Shown piece after piece: positions 1 through 9,369 of a DNA stretch of 51,573 nucleotides. Below the pieces are notes generated by a model. The model was given only the letters and a program-made list of their open reading frames with translations. It did no database searches and was not told where the DNA came from. Each line of letters opens with the position of its first letter. Positions within the stretch are counted from its first letter, which is position 1. Source of the stretch: Phycisphaerales bacterium (GTDB taxonomy: Bacteria > Planctomycetota > Phycisphaerae > Phycisphaerales > JAGLTS01); the NCBI GenBank assembly GCA_023135165.1, contig JAGLTS010000033.1, positions 1 through 51,573 of the forward strand, given 5' to 3'. A program made the position numbers and the translations under genes.

Positions 1-1336
1 GCGCCGCTTCTTCTCGTATGTCCGATGGAAGATCATCCGCATCATCGCGCCCGGCGACCTCAAGCCGCACCCGACAGACGCGAGTTTTCTCCGCTTCGCT
101 GATCGTGATCCTCAGGCGACCAAACATGAACGACTCGTCCGGCTCCGGGACGTGGCCAAGCTGCGCGAAGACGAATCCGCCGACGGTGTCGTAATCCTCA
201 TCCTCGGGCACGGCGCAGCCGAGGTCGTCGAGCATCTCGTCATTCAGGTCGTCGATTGAGACGCGCGCATCGACGTCGGCGGTGCGGTTGTCGATCATCA
301 CGATCTGCGGTTCATGGTCTTCCTCGGATTCGTATTCATCGCGGATCTCGCCGACGATCTCTTCGAGGACATCTTCGATGGTGACCAAGCCGGCCGTGCC
401 GCCGTACTCATCGACGACGATGGCGATGTGGATGTTCGTTTCCTGCGCTTCGGTGAGCAGGTCGTGGATCGGCTTGGATTCAGGGATGTAGTTCGGCTCA
501 CGCAGCACATCCTTGAGTTGGAACCCGTCGCCGGACGTCCCGATGTAGGGGATGAGGTCCTTGACGTAGAGCATGCCCACGATGTGGTCGAGGTCGTCCT
601 CGTAGACGGGGACACGGGAGTGGCCCGCCTCGGCGAAAAAGGCTTTGATCGCGTCGAGGTCGTCGGTCAGTTCGATGCCTTCGACGTCGATGCGCGGCGT
701 CATGATTGCATCCACAGTCGTGTCGCGCAGCTCGACGACGCCTTCGATCATGTCCTTCTCCGCCTCGTCGACCTTGCCCTCACGCTCGCCTTCGCTCACG
801 ACGGACATGATCTGTTCGTCGATGTCATCAGCTTCGTTGGCGTGTTCGCCGGCGAGGCGCTTGATAACGGCATCCACGGCGCGGAGCGGTGAAAGCACCG
901 GCGTTGAGACGATCCGCGTGAGACGGATCAGTGGAATGGTGATCGCAATGATGGGGACGGCAGCGTGGTTGGCGATGCTGCCCGGGATCGCCGTGCCGAA
1001 GACGAGCATCCATGCGAAGAGCAGGACAAGCGCCCACGTCAACTCCGTCGACCACACGAAGACCCGGTCCCCCATGTCGTGCAGTTCCGGCCCGGCGAGG
1101 AACACCGCCTCCAGCAGGACGAACAACACGAACACGACCGTGAAGATCGCGCGGGCCATGGCGAGCGCTGTCACGTGCGCTTCGTAGTCATCGAAGATGG
1201 GCGCAGCTCGATTCGGCCGGCCGACCGAGACAAGGTGTTGTTCGAGACGAACGCGCGACACACGGCGAAGCGAGGCGTTGAGCGTCGCGTAACACGCACC
1301 GAGTAGCGCTGCGATCAAAGCGATCCAGATCATCAT
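1..1336 (-). CDS. HlyC/CorC (CNNM-type) transporter, truncated by window edge
   Basis: Inner-membrane protein of the CNNM/CorC family, which is linked to divalent cation (Mg2+/Co2+) efflux. The frame is open from an ATG at 1336 to base 2, 445 codons, and the C-terminus lies outside the window. Hydrophobic segments at about residues 3-20, 60-82, 98-120 and 126-142 form the membrane domain. A CBS pair follows at about 205-335, containing [10 protein letters not shown] and later [19 protein letters not shown], which is the family hallmark. A CorC_HlyC-type C-terminal domain starts near 350 and includes [10 protein letters not shown]. The gene starts 6 bp after the ybeY stop, so the two are probably co-transcribed; a ybeY-corC pair is a common bacterial order. 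A second ATG follows directly, so the start could be one codon later. The family is clear; the ion specificity is not. Confidence 0.93.
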   Translation of the reverse strand, partial: MMIWIALIAALLGACYATLNASLRRVSRVRLEQHLVSVGRPNRAAPIFDDYEAHVTALAMARAIFTVVFVLFVLLEAVFLAGPELHDMGDRVFVWSTELTWALVLLFAWMLVFGTAIPGSIANHAAVPIIAITIPLIRLTRIVSTPVLSPLRAVDAVIKRLAGEHANEADDIDEQIMSVVSEGEREGKVDEAEKDMIEGVVELRDTTVDAIMTPRIDVEGIELTDDLDAIKAFFAEAGHSRVPVYEDDLDHIVGMLYVKDLIPYIGTSGDGFQLKDVLREPNYIPESKPIHDLLTEAQETNIHIAIVVDEYGGTAGLVTIEDVLEEIVGEIRDEYESEEDHEPQIVMIDNRTADVDARVSIDDLNDEMLDDLGCAVPEDEDYDTVGGFVFAQLGHVPEPDESFMFGRLRITISEAEKTRVCRVRLEVAGRDDADDLPSDIREEAA

Positions 1337-1342
1337 TGTGGT

Positions 1343-1933
1343 TCAAGAGCCTCCGTGGAAGCGTTCCGATCGGTGAAACGTCGCGCCGACGCCGATCGCG
1401 TCAAGGATCTCATCTTCTCGTCGGTGCATGCGCTCGAATGACTGCTCATCATGATCGTCGAAGCCGAGGCAGTGCAACAGGCCGTGGACGATGTACAGCA
1501 GCAGCTCGCGTGTGGCGTCGTGGCCGAGTTCCGCGGACTGCCGGCGGGCCTCATCAACGCAGACCTTGATCTCGACGTCAAGCGGTCCGTCAGCTTCATC
1601 GCGCAGATCGAACGTAAGCACATCAGTCGTCTCGTCGACGCTCAGATAGGCGAGGTGCTCCGCGCGCATCGTCGCGTCATCGACAAGAACGACGCTGATC
1701 TCGCCCGCTGTGAGGTCGAGGTGATCCAGGGCGCGCCGCACATCGATGTCCAGCCGGCCTAGATCCAGGTCGGCGACAGGCTCACCCTGCAGCGCGTCGA
1801 TGATGTGGATGCCGAGTCGCACCTCGGCGCCGGCCGGCGGAGGTTGCTCGGTTTCATCCAAGCCCGCCGGTTCATCGACTGGGCTGTCAGCACCGTCGTG
1901 TGGGCTATTGTGGTTGTGGGGGTTCGTCTGCAT
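1343..1933 (-). CDS. ybeY: YbeY, endoribonuclease / rRNA maturation factor
   Basis: Cytoplasmic metallo-endoribonuclease acting in 16S rRNA 3'-end maturation and ribosome quality control. The chosen ATG at 1933 gives 196 residues. The open frame runs on to 2239, but that extension would overlap the divergent miaA and is low-complexity, so I reject it. The N-terminal 35 residues are polar and probably disordered. The zinc motif is VHGLLHCLGFDDHD, with H150 and H154 in place. The position of the usual third histidine (HxxxHxxxxxH) holds Asp160, and a His follows at 161. An acidic third ligand or a one-residue register shift are both possible. The gene lies directly upstream of the CorC-type gene and is divergent from miaA with 133 bp between the starts. 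Confidence 0.88.
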   Translation of the reverse strand: MQTNPHNHNSPHDGADSPVDEPAGLDETEQPPPAGAEVRLGIHIIDALQGEPVADLDLGRLDIDVRRALDHLDLTAGEISVVLVDDATMRAEHLAYLSVDETTDVLTFDLRDEADGPLDVEIKVCVDEARRQSAELGHDATRELLLYIVHGLLHCLGFDDHDEQSFERMHRREDEILDAIGVGATFHRSERFHGGS

Positions 1934-2066
1934 GGTCCCTGTTCCCACTGCGTGCTGATCGGAAACGCCGGGCCGATCACATGACCCGACTGGCAGCGGG
2001 ATCGCTTGTGCGTACTCTATCCCCCATCGGCACGGCAGGAAAGCAACATCACCCCGTCGAGCGACC

Positions 2067-3041
2067 ATGACCACCTTGGACACCACATCGCCGCACCTGA
2101 TCCCGATCATCGCCGGCCCAACCGCAGGCGGGAAGACCGCCATCGCGGTTGAGCTAGCCCTGCGCGTGCCCACGGGAGGCGAGATCCTCTCCGCCGACTC
2201 GATGCAGGTGTACCGGCACATGGACATCGGGACCGCCAAACCGACCCCAGCCGAGACGCGAGGCGTGCCTCACCATCTCATCGGCATCGTGGACCCCGTC
2301 CAGGTCGCCGGCGGCCAGTCGTTCACCGTCGATGACTGGCTCCCTCTCGCCGAGTCAGCGGTCCGGGAGATCCAGCAGCGGGGGGGGGTGGCGATCATCG
2401 CGGGCGGGACGAATCTCTACATCCGGGCGTTCCTCGAAGGGCTGTTCGACGGGCCTGCGCCGGATGCCGCCCTTCGTCAGCACTTGTCGGACCAGCCGCT
2501 CAGTGACCTGCGTGCCCGGCTCGAAGCCGTCGATCCCGAGGCCGCAGCGCGAATCCATCGCAACGATCGTCGGCGAACGGTCCGGGCGATCGAAGTGTAT
2601 GAACTGACAGGCCGACCGATCAGCGCCCAGCAGAAGCAGTGGGATCAGGGCAAGGTTCGACATGGATGTCGCCTGGTGATTCTCGACTGGCCGGTCGAGC
2701 AGATCAACCGCAGAATCAACGCGCGGGTGAAGCAGATGATGCAGGCAGGGTTGCTCGACGAGGTTCGGCGCCTGCGCGACATGGGTGCGATGGCCGGCCA
2801 ACCCCGCGAGGCCCTCGGGTACAAGCAGCTCATGGATCACCTGGATGGGCCAGTGACGCTGGATGAGGCCGTTGAGAGGATCAAGATCGAGACGCGGCGT
2901 TTCGCCAAGAATCAGCGGACGTGGCTTCGCAGGTTGTCGCGGACGCCCGGCGCGGTCACGCTGCACCCAGCCGAGGTGGAGGATGATGTCGCCGCAGTGT
3001 TGGCTGAACGGATTGCCAGCGAGATCTGGCTGGATGCGTAG
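2067..3041 (+). CDS. miaA: tRNA dimethylallyltransferase MiaA
   Basis: Transfers a dimethylallyl group to N6 of A37 in tRNAs that read codons starting with U. The protein is 324 residues, normal for MiaA. It shows the P-loop GPTAGGKT at 17-24, the substrate-binding stretch SADSMQVYRHMDIGTAKPT, the motif IIAGGTNLYIRAFLEG and, later, EALGYKQL followed by TRRFAKNQRTWLRR, all diagnostic. Start ATG at 2067 is the first in frame and fits the family N-terminus. A run of nine G (2380-2388) lies inside the gene, where it encodes part of Arg-Gly-Gly, and could be slippage-prone. It is divergent from ybeY and followed by topA on the same strand after a 297-bp gap with its own candidate promoter. Confidence 0.97.
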   Translation: MTTLDTTSPHLIPIIAGPTAGGKTAIAVELALRVPTGGEILSADSMQVYRHMDIGTAKPTPAETRGVPHHLIGIVDPVQVAGGQSFTVDDWLPLAESAVREIQQRGGVAIIAGGTNLYIRAFLEGLFDGPAPDAALRQHLSDQPLSDLRARLEAVDPEAAARIHRNDRRRTVRAIEVYELTGRPISAQQKQWDQGKVRHGCRLVILDWPVEQINRRINARVKQMMQAGLLDEVRRLRDMGAMAGQPREALGYKQLMDHLDGPVTLDEAVERIKIETRRFAKNQRTWLRRLSRTPGAVTLHPAEVEDDVAAVLAERIASEIWLDA

Positions 3042-3161
3042 CCGCGGGCAGCTGCGAAGGTGCCCGTGGGCGTTCCCCGGAGCGTCTGCAACCCTGGTCC
3101 AGATCGGCGGTTCCGTCCACTGCGAAGCGGGGGGTCGGACATGTGAGCCGTGGCCCGGGAC

Positions 3162-3190
3162 TTGACAAACGGTGATCGGACCAGTTAAGT
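3162..3190 (+). promoter_or_regulatory. Candidate sigma70-type promoter for topA
   Basis: TTGACA (3162-3167), a perfect -35 consensus, is followed after 17 bp by TTAAGT (3185-3190), a weak -10. It lies about 150 bp upstream of the topA ATG. The rest of the 297-bp gap between miaA and topA shows no gene. Housekeeping promoter consensus in this phylum is assumed to resemble the general bacterial one. Confidence 0.45.
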
Positions 3191-3338
3191 CCGCCCGCTG
3201 AAACCCCGAAGAGTCCGGCGTTGATCGGGCGGGGGCTTGAACGTGATGAACCCCATCAATGGTCCGTCGGCGTATCACGGCCGATGGACAGCGAGGTTGT
3301 GAGAGGACTTAGACCTGCTGCCTGAGCGGTCGTGACAC

Positions 3339-6011
3339 ATGGTGAAATCAAGCAACAAAGCGGGTCCGGCGAAGCGAAGCTCCGGCACATCCGGCAAGAC
3401 CGCCGGCAAGTCCAAGCGCAGCCCGTCGGCCAAGGGCAAGCACTTGGTCATCGTCGAATCGCCCGCCAAGGCAAGGACGATCAACCGGTACCTCGGCCCG
3501 GACTACATCGTCAAGGCGTCGGTCGGTCATGTCCGGGATCTTCCGAGCAAGGCTCCTAAGGGGGAGGCCAAGGAACATCCGGTGCCGGGCGTTGACCTGG
3601 AGAACGACTTCGCGCCGACCTACGACGTGATGCCGGGCAAGAAGACGACCGTTGCGGAACTGAAACGGCTCGCCAAGCAGGCTGAGGATGTCTGGTTCGC
3701 GACGGACCTTGACCGGGAGGGCGAGGCGATCGCCTGGCATCTGGCGCAGCTCTTGGGCGTGGACACAGGTGAGGCCAAGCGCGTCGTCTTCAACGCCATC
3801 ACCCAACGCCAGATCCAGCAGGCGTTCGAGCAACCGCATTCGCTCGATGAGGGCAAGTTCAACGCCTACCAGGCCCGGCGCGTGCTCGATCGGATCGTCG
3901 GCTACCAAGTCTCTCCGTTGCTGTGGAAGAAAGTGGCTCGCGGGCTGAGTGCCGGTCGGGTGCAATCAGTGGCGGTGCGGGTGGTCGTGGAGCGTGAGCG
4001 GGCGATCCGCGCGTTTGTTCCGGAGGAGTACTGGCAACTCGCCGGCTGCTACAGCATCGACCCGCCCCGTGCGGGCGAGCTTGGCGAGGCATGGCGGATG
4101 CTCCTGGAGCAGACGGGGAACAACGGTCGCGGGCCGTCGATCAAGGAGCGGAACCGCTGGCTCGCATCGAACCAGTCCGTCCGCGCCCAACTCGTGTCGG
4201 TCGATGGAAAAAAGGCGGAGAAGCTCGATGAGTCGGCGTGCCTGCAAGCCGCTGCCCGCGCGGGGATGCGCGACATACAGACCACCGTGCGGGAAGATCC
4301 CAAAGCCAAAGGCCCGGCAAAACGGCTTGTTCAGGTGGCTGGCACGGTCGATCACTCCATCACGGCGCGCGTCAAGTCGATCGAGACGAAGCGAACATCC
4401 AGCCGTCCACCCGCGCCGTTCATCACCTCAACCCTGCAACAGGCTGCCAGCACGCGACTGGGCTTCGGCGCCCGTCGAACCATGCGCGCCGCCCAGCATC
4501 TCTATGAAGGCATGGCCCTGGGGTCGGCCGGCTCGGTCGGTCTGATCACCTACATGCGAACCGACTCGACGCATCTGTCCGGCGACGCCGTCGATGTCGC
4601 GCGGTCGCTCATCGCCGAGCAGTTCGGTCAGGAGTACCTGCCCGCCAAACCCAACTTCTACACATCGTCGAACAAGCAGGCTCAGGAGGCGCACGAGGCG
4701 ATCCGTCCGACGAACCTCGACTATCCGCCATCGCGCGTGAAGTCGCTGCTGCCCCGTGATGAGTATCGGCTGTATGAACTGATCTGGAACCGGTTCATTG
4801 CCTGCCAGATGACGCCCGCCAAGTGGGACGCGACGACCGTGCTGCTCGCGGTGGTTGACGACCAGGGTGAGCTTGTCTTCAAAGCTGCCGGGCGGATGCT
4901 CGTGTTCGACGGTTTCTACCGTGTGGCCGGGGTGCCCGTGGATTCCGACGAACAGACGCTGCCCGGACTGAAAGAAGGCAGCCGGCTCGCGCCGTTCGCA
5001 CTGGATGCCAAGCAGAACTTCACATCGCCCCCCTCGCGGTTCACCGAGGCATCGCTCATCCGGACGCTGGAATCGGAGGGCATCGGTCGGCCGTCCACCT
5101 ACGCGTCGATCATCCAGGTGATCCAGGATCGCAACTACGTCGAGCAGATCGAGCGGCGTCTCTACGCCACGGACCTCGGCGAGGTCGTGACCGACAAGCT
5201 CGTCGAGGCGTTCCCGAACATCCTGGACATTGGCTACACGCGTGAGATGGAGCTTGAGCTGGACCAGATCGCCGAGTGCAAGCTCGACTGGGTCCGGATG
5301 ATGCACGATTTCTACGGGCCGTTCAGTCGGAATCTGGCGAAGGCGGAGGAGAATCTGACGCACGCGAAGGCGGAGACACAGCCGGCGCCGGATCAGTACC
5401 GCTGCGACGAGTGCGGAGCGCCGACGGTGTACCGGTTCGGGAAGAGCGGTCGGTTCATGAGTTGTTCGCGCTACCCGGACTGTTCGTGGGCCTCGCCGAT
5501 CAACCGGGAAGGCGAGCCGGTTGCGCCGGAGAACGTCGATGTGGCGTGCGTGAAGTGTGGCTCACCGATGCAGCTTCGCAAAGGGCGATTCGGTGCGTTC
5601 CTCGGCTGCACGGGGTATCCCGAGTGTGATGGGATTCTCAAGCTCGACAAGGCGGGCCATCCCATTCCGCCCGCGGTTCCGCCGCTTGAGACGGACATGC
5701 CGTGCGCCAAGTGCGGCAACCCGCTCGTGCTTCGACATGGCAAGCGAGGACCCTGGCTGGCGTGCTCGACCTACCCGAAGTGCCGGGGACGCGGCGCCTG
5801 GGCCAAGCTCGAACCCGACATCAAGGCTACATGGCAAGCCGCGCTCGACGCCCATTTGCAAGTACACCCGATCGCGATCATCCACGACTTGCAGGGCGCG
5901 CCGTTGACCGATTCGACGGGCAAGCCGATCCCGCGAGATAACGCTTCGGATGGAGTTGGGCAGTCGGAGTCGGAATCGGAGGCTGTCGGGTCGGCTGAGT
6001 CGGCTGCCTGA
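3339..6011 (+). CDS. topA: DNA topoisomerase I (type IA)
   Basis: Relaxes negatively supercoiled DNA by transient cleavage of one strand. The protein is 890 residues, normal length. A basic Lys/Ser-rich leader of about 33 residues precedes the Toprim domain (HLVIVESPAKA with Glu40; DLDREGE at 124-130 for Mg2+). The active-site motif GLITYMRTDSTHLS places the nucleophile at Tyr405. The C-terminus carries three zinc-ribbon repeats: CDECGAP...CSRYPDC, CVKCGSP...CTGYPEC and CAKCGNP...CSTYPKC, roughly residues 688-815. The extreme C-terminus is acidic and Ser/Glu-rich. Start ATG at 3339 is chosen as the first in frame; the conserved part begins about 34 codons later, so a downstream start cannot be excluded. 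Confidence 0.98.
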   Translation: MVKSSNKAGPAKRSSGTSGKTAGKSKRSPSAKGKHLVIVESPAKARTINRYLGPDYIVKASVGHVRDLPSKAPKGEAKEHPVPGVDLENDFAPTYDVMPGKKTTVAELKRLAKQAEDVWFATDLDREGEAIAWHLAQLLGVDTGEAKRVVFNAITQRQIQQAFEQPHSLDEGKFNAYQARRVLDRIVGYQVSPLLWKKVARGLSAGRVQSVAVRVVVERERAIRAFVPEEYWQLAGCYSIDPPRAGELGEAWRMLLEQTGNNGRGPSIKERNRWLASNQSVRAQLVSVDGKKAEKLDESACLQAAARAGMRDIQTTVREDPKAKGPAKRLVQVAGTVDHSITARVKSIETKRTSSRPPAPFITSTLQQAASTRLGFGARRTMRAAQHLYEGMALGSAGSVGLITYMRTDSTHLSGDAVDVARSLIAEQFGQEYLPAKPNFYTSSNKQAQEAHEAIRPTNLDYPPSRVKSLLPRDEYRLYELIWNRFIACQMTPAKWDATTVLLAVVDDQGELVFKAAGRMLVFDGFYRVAGVPVDSDEQTLPGLKEGSRLAPFALDAKQNFTSPPSRFTEASLIRTLESEGIGRPSTYASIIQVIQDRNYVEQIERRLYATDLGEVVTDKLVEAFPNILDIGYTREMELELDQIAECKLDWVRMMHDFYGPFSRNLAKAEENLTHAKAETQPAPDQYRCDECGAPTVYRFGKSGRFMSCSRYPDCSWASPINREGEPVAPENVDVACVKCGSPMQLRKGRFGAFLGCTGYPECDGILKLDKAGHPIPPAVPPLETDMPCAKCGNPLVLRHGKRGPWLACSTYPKCRGRGAWAKLEPDIKATWQAALDAHLQVHPIAIIHDLQGAPLTDSTGKPIPRDNASDGVGQSESESEAVGSAESAA

Positions 6012-6094
6012 CGTGGTCCATGACCGGGAGCGTCTGCGCGAATCGCTGAATGAATCCTGATCGGTTCACCCGCTGACCCGCCGCATCGGCTGCT

Positions 6095-7930
6095 GTGGTC
6101 GGTACCATCTGGGCACGACACGTGCTAAGCATTCTGCAACTCAAACTGCGCCGTCTGGTGGGCCGACTCGGATTCGAGCGGGATTGGTATCTGATCCTCC
6201 TCGCCGCTGTGATCGGCACGCTGACAGCCGGGGGCGCGATCGGATTCGCGTGGCTGATCCGTTCGGCTGAACACAACACCGAGCATGCGTTCGAGACGTG
6301 GAGCATGTGGCTCTTGCCGTTCATTCCGATGGCTGGCGCGCTCTTGTGCGGCATCCTCGTCCACTTCTTCGCCGCGGAGGCGAAGGGCCACGGCGTTCCG
6401 GAAGTCATGGATGCCCTCATCAGCAAGGGAGGCAAGGTTCGGCCTCGCGTCGCCATCGTCAAGTCCCTCGCCTCGGCCTGCACGATCGGCTCGGGCGGGT
6501 CGGCCGGCGCGGAAGGACCGATCGCTCAGATCGGCGCCGCCATCGGTTCCGCCATCGGCCAAATCCTCCGTGTCTCCCGCGATCACCAGATGACGCTCCT
6601 GGGCTGCGGTATCGCGGCCGGCATCTCCTCCATCTTCAACGCACCCATTGCGGGCTTGTTCTTTGTCATCGAGATCGTCCTGCGCGACTTCCGCCTGCGC
6701 ATCGTCACGCCCATCGTCATCGCCTCCGTCATCTCGGCAAGCGTCACGCAGGCATACAGCGAGCGCTACGACGCGATCTTCCAGATCCCGACACTCGCCA
6801 GCAGCGAGGAGATGTTCACCATCCTCGAACTGCCCAACTACATCCTCCTCGGTCTTGTCTGCGGCATCGTGGCGGCGGCGTTTACTTGGCTCTTGTACTG
6901 GACCGAGGACCGGTTCGACACGATCAAGATCCACCCAATTGCCAAACCCGTCGTCGGCGCTGCCGTGCTCGGGCTGCTCGGCGTCGCGGCGGTCTACATC
7001 GCCCGGCATCAGCCGGAAAGCACGATGACGTACCCGCCCTTCTTCAGCAACGGGTATCCCTTCATCGAGACCCTGCTGGACCCCGCGTTCTACGCCGATC
7101 GTCCGTTCCTGTTCCTCTTCGGCGGGCTTGTCTTCGTCGGTCTGCTCAAGGCGATCGGGACCGCAGCCACGCTCGGTTCGGGCGGTTCAGGCGGCATCTT
7201 CGCGCCATCCCTCTTCATGGGCGCGTGTGCGGGTGGAGCGCTCGGGACGTTCGTCGATTCGATCGACTTCCTGCCCAACGGCCCGCCCGCCGCCTACGCG
7301 CTCGTCGGCATGGCAGCCGTCGTTGCTGGGACCACCCACGCGCCGCTCACTGCGATCCTCATCCTCTTTGAGATCACCCGTGACTATCGCGTCATCCTTC
7401 CCATCATGTTCGCCGCCGTCATTGCGACGGTCGTTTCACAACTCATCGACCGCGACTCCATCTACACGCGCAAGCTTCGGCGTCGAGGCTTGCGCATCGG
7501 CACATCCGTCGATCTGACGTTGCTCCGTCGCCATACGGCTGAGGAAGTTCCCTGGTCCCAGCCCCATGCCGTTCGTCCGGGTGATCCGGTGCGACGGCTC
7601 CTGAACCTCGCCAGCGAGACGTACGCGCACGATTTTGTCGTGCTCAGCGATGAGGAGCGGTACCTGGGCATGGTGACCGGTGAGAACATCCAGGTCGCGC
7701 TGCTCGAACCTGAAGCCATCCCGCTGCTGATTGCGAGCGAGCTGATGCGGACCGACCTGCCGACCGTCACGCCGGGCGAATCCCTTGATGCCGTGCTGGA
7801 CAAGTTCGCCAACGCGGATGTTGAATCGCTCGCCGTCCTGAAGAGTTCCGAGGGGGGTGAGGTCATCGGTGTGCTGACCCGCCGGCAGGTCATGGACTAC
7901 TATCATCGGGCGATCGGCGAGCACGCTTAG
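6095..7930 (+). CDS. ClC-family chloride channel/antiporter with C-terminal CBS pair
   Basis: Membrane protein that conducts or exchanges chloride, or another halide such as fluoride. The 611-residue frame opens with GTG at 6095, and an in-frame GTG at 6122 is an equally possible start; neither has a clear Shine-Dalgarno sequence. About ten hydrophobic segments span residues 30-450. The selectivity-filter signatures are present: GSGGSAGAEGP (the GREGP-type loop, gating glutamate Glu140) and GSGGSGGIFAPSLFMGA (GxFxP loop). Two CBS domains occupy about 480-605, ending VIGVLTRRQVMDYY. It lies 83 bp after topA and 41 bp before rnpA, on the same strand. Channel versus proton antiporter cannot be decided by eye, because the proton glutamate was not aligned. 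Confidence 0.94.
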   Translation: MVGTIWARHVLSILQLKLRRLVGRLGFERDWYLILLAAVIGTLTAGGAIGFAWLIRSAEHNTEHAFETWSMWLLPFIPMAGALLCGILVHFFAAEAKGHGVPEVMDALISKGGKVRPRVAIVKSLASACTIGSGGSAGAEGPIAQIGAAIGSAIGQILRVSRDHQMTLLGCGIAAGISSIFNAPIAGLFFVIEIVLRDFRLRIVTPIVIASVISASVTQAYSERYDAIFQIPTLASSEEMFTILELPNYILLGLVCGIVAAAFTWLLYWTEDRFDTIKIHPIAKPVVGAAVLGLLGVAAVYIARHQPESTMTYPPFFSNGYPFIETLLDPAFYADRPFLFLFGGLVFVGLLKAIGTAATLGSGGSGGIFAPSLFMGACAGGALGTFVDSIDFLPNGPPAAYALVGMAAVVAGTTHAPLTAILILFEITRDYRVILPIMFAAVIATVVSQLIDRDSIYTRKLRRRGLRIGTSVDLTLLRRHTAEEVPWSQPHAVRPGDPVRRLLNLASETYAHDFVVLSDEERYLGMVTGENIQVALLEPEAIPLLIASELMRTDLPTVTPGESLDAVLDKFANADVESLAVLKSSEGGEVIGVLTRRQVMDYYHRAIGEHA

Positions 7931-7971
7931 TGACCCCCGATCCGGCTGCGATCTGAGAGCGTCCATCGGCC

Positions 7972-8349
7972 ATGCAACGGTTTACGTATCGACGACGGCA
8001 CCGCCTGACCAAGGATCTGGAATACGACCAGGTCCTCCGCCGAGGTTGCCGCAAGCCGCGAGGTCCGCTGACGTACTACATCCTGCCCAACGATCTTGGA
8101 CACCCCAGGCTCGGGCTTTCGATCGGGAAGCGGTTTGGGTCGGCGGTGCAACGGAACCGCCTCAAACGCCTGCTCCGCGACGCCTTCCGCACGCTCCAGC
8201 ATGATCTGCCCGGGGCGTACGATGTCGTCATCACAACCAAGCCGCATGCGATGATGCGCCTGAGCGACTACCAGCGTCTGCTGCTTGCCGCAGTCCAGTC
8301 GGGGCACGCGCGGTGGGAGCGCCGCGCCAAGCGGGAAGAGGAACGGTGA
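7972..8349 (+). CDS. rnpA: Ribonuclease P protein component
   Basis: Protein subunit of RNase P, which removes 5' leaders from pre-tRNAs together with the catalytic RNA. The product is 125 residues, basic and the usual size. The diagnostic RNR motif is intact: AVQRNRLKRLLRDAFR at about 58-73. The N-terminus (RHRLTKDLEYDQVLRRG) matches the substrate-binding region of the family. The stop overlaps the yidD start by one base (TGATG), showing translational coupling. The usual upstream partner rpmH (ribosomal protein L34) is absent here; the preceding gene is the ClC channel. Confidence 0.96.
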   Translation: MQRFTYRRRHRLTKDLEYDQVLRRGCRKPRGPLTYYILPNDLGHPRLGLSIGKRFGSAVQRNRLKRLLRDAFRTLQHDLPGAYDVVITTKPHAMMRLSDYQRLLLAAVQSGHARWERRAKREEER

Positions 8350-8630
8350 TGCCGGCCCGCGATGACGATCCAGCCCATGCCGGCGGTGAGCCGAAGCCCA
8401 CGCCGGCGGCGCGCCTGTGCATCCTCCTGGTCCACGGCTATCAGGCCACGCTCGCGGTCTACCTGGGAGGGCACTGCCGATTCCACCCCACCTGCTCCAA
8501 CTATGCGATCGAGGCGTATCGGGTGCACGGCGTTATCGTGGGAACGTATCTCGCCGCCCGGCGCATTCTGCGATGCCATCCGCTCGGCGGGTCGGGATTC
8601 GACCCCGTTCCGCCGAAAAGACGAAGGTAG
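8349..8630 (+). CDS. yidD: YidD membrane protein insertion efficiency factor
   Basis: Small inner-face membrane-associated protein that aids YidC-dependent insertion. With the ATG at 8349 it has 93 residues; the frame stays open 12 codons upstream inside rnpA, but the TGATG overlap makes 8349 the natural start. The signature is present: CRFHPTCSNYAIEAYRVHG, followed by RCHPLGGSGFDPVP. An extra polar N-terminal stretch of about 20 residues precedes the conserved core. The order rnpA-yidD is the classical one, but yidC does not follow; a TetR gene does. Confidence 0.93.
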   Translation: MPARDDDPAHAGGEPKPTPAARLCILLVHGYQATLAVYLGGHCRFHPTCSNYAIEAYRVHGVIVGTYLAARRILRCHPLGGSGFDPVPPKRRR

Positions 8631-8700
8631 CGCTCGCCTCTCTTGCAAGTGACTGCTAACATGTCGGCGGAGGCTCAGAGCCAGGAAAGGCGGCGACCTG

Positions 8701-9291
8701 ATGTCACGACTCCCCGCTGCGAAGCGACGCGAGCAACTGCTGGACAAGGCTGCCAAGCTCTTCGCCAAAAGAGGGTATGCGGGCACCACCACCGCGCAGC
8801 TCGCCAAGGCGGCGGGCATCACCGAGCCGATCCTCTACCGTCACTTCGACTCGAAACGGGACTTGTTCATCGCGCTCATCGACCGCACGGGTGATGATGT
8901 TATTCGCGGCTGGGAGGAACAACTCGGGGAGGCAGGCTCCTCCGCACACGAGATCCGTCTGCTGCTCGGCGGCAACCCGATGATCTCCGACCGCGGCCGA
9001 GGCATCTACCGCGTCATCGTTCAGGGGCTGACCGAGATCGACGATCGGGAGATCCGCAAGGCGATCAAACGGCACATCGCCCGTCTGCACGCCTTTCTCG
9101 TCAAGCGGATTCGCGAAGCGCGCACGTCCGGGCAACTCGTCGCCAGGGCTGACCCTGAACTGATCGCATGGCTGCTCATGCACTTGGCGCTCGGCTACGG
9201 CCTGATCGCGCCGCTCGGCGTGCCCGGGCACAGCAAGGACGCATCCGGCGACCACATCCTCCGCCTGCTTTCACGCCTGCTCACCGGCTGA
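8701..9291 (+). CDS. TetR/AcrR-family transcriptional regulator
   Basis: Predicted one-component repressor of 196 residues. The N-terminal helix-turn-helix is canonical: LFAKRGYAGTTTAQLAKAAG then ITEPILYRHFDSKRDLF, about residues 19-60. The remaining all-helical region should form the ligand-binding and dimerisation domain. A purine-rich Shine-Dalgarno stretch (GGAAAGGCGGCG) sits just upstream of the ATG. The gene is convergent with the ABC-secretin fusion, their stops about 80 bp apart. Many TetR proteins control neighbouring exporters, so that transporter is a possible target, but a convergent arrangement gives no shared promoter. The inducer is unknown. Confidence 0.9.
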   Translation: MSRLPAAKRREQLLDKAAKLFAKRGYAGTTTAQLAKAAGITEPILYRHFDSKRDLFIALIDRTGDDVIRGWEEQLGEAGSSAHEIRLLLGGNPMISDRGRGIYRVIVQGLTEIDDREIRKAIKRHIARLHAFLVKRIREARTSGQLVARADPELIAWLLMHLALGYGLIAPLGVPGHSKDASGDHILRLLSRLLTG

Positions 9292-9369
9292 ACAGGTATC
9301 GTTTGAAGCACACTCCACGTGGAATGCAGCCCGTTGACATGATCCGGCATGACGCCTCGGCGCCATGCG

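Noticed and set aside
3240..3260. Possible third copy of the dispersed repeat upstream of topA
   Set aside because: Only about 14 bp (GTGATGAACCCCAT) match; the second palindrome arm and flanks are absent.
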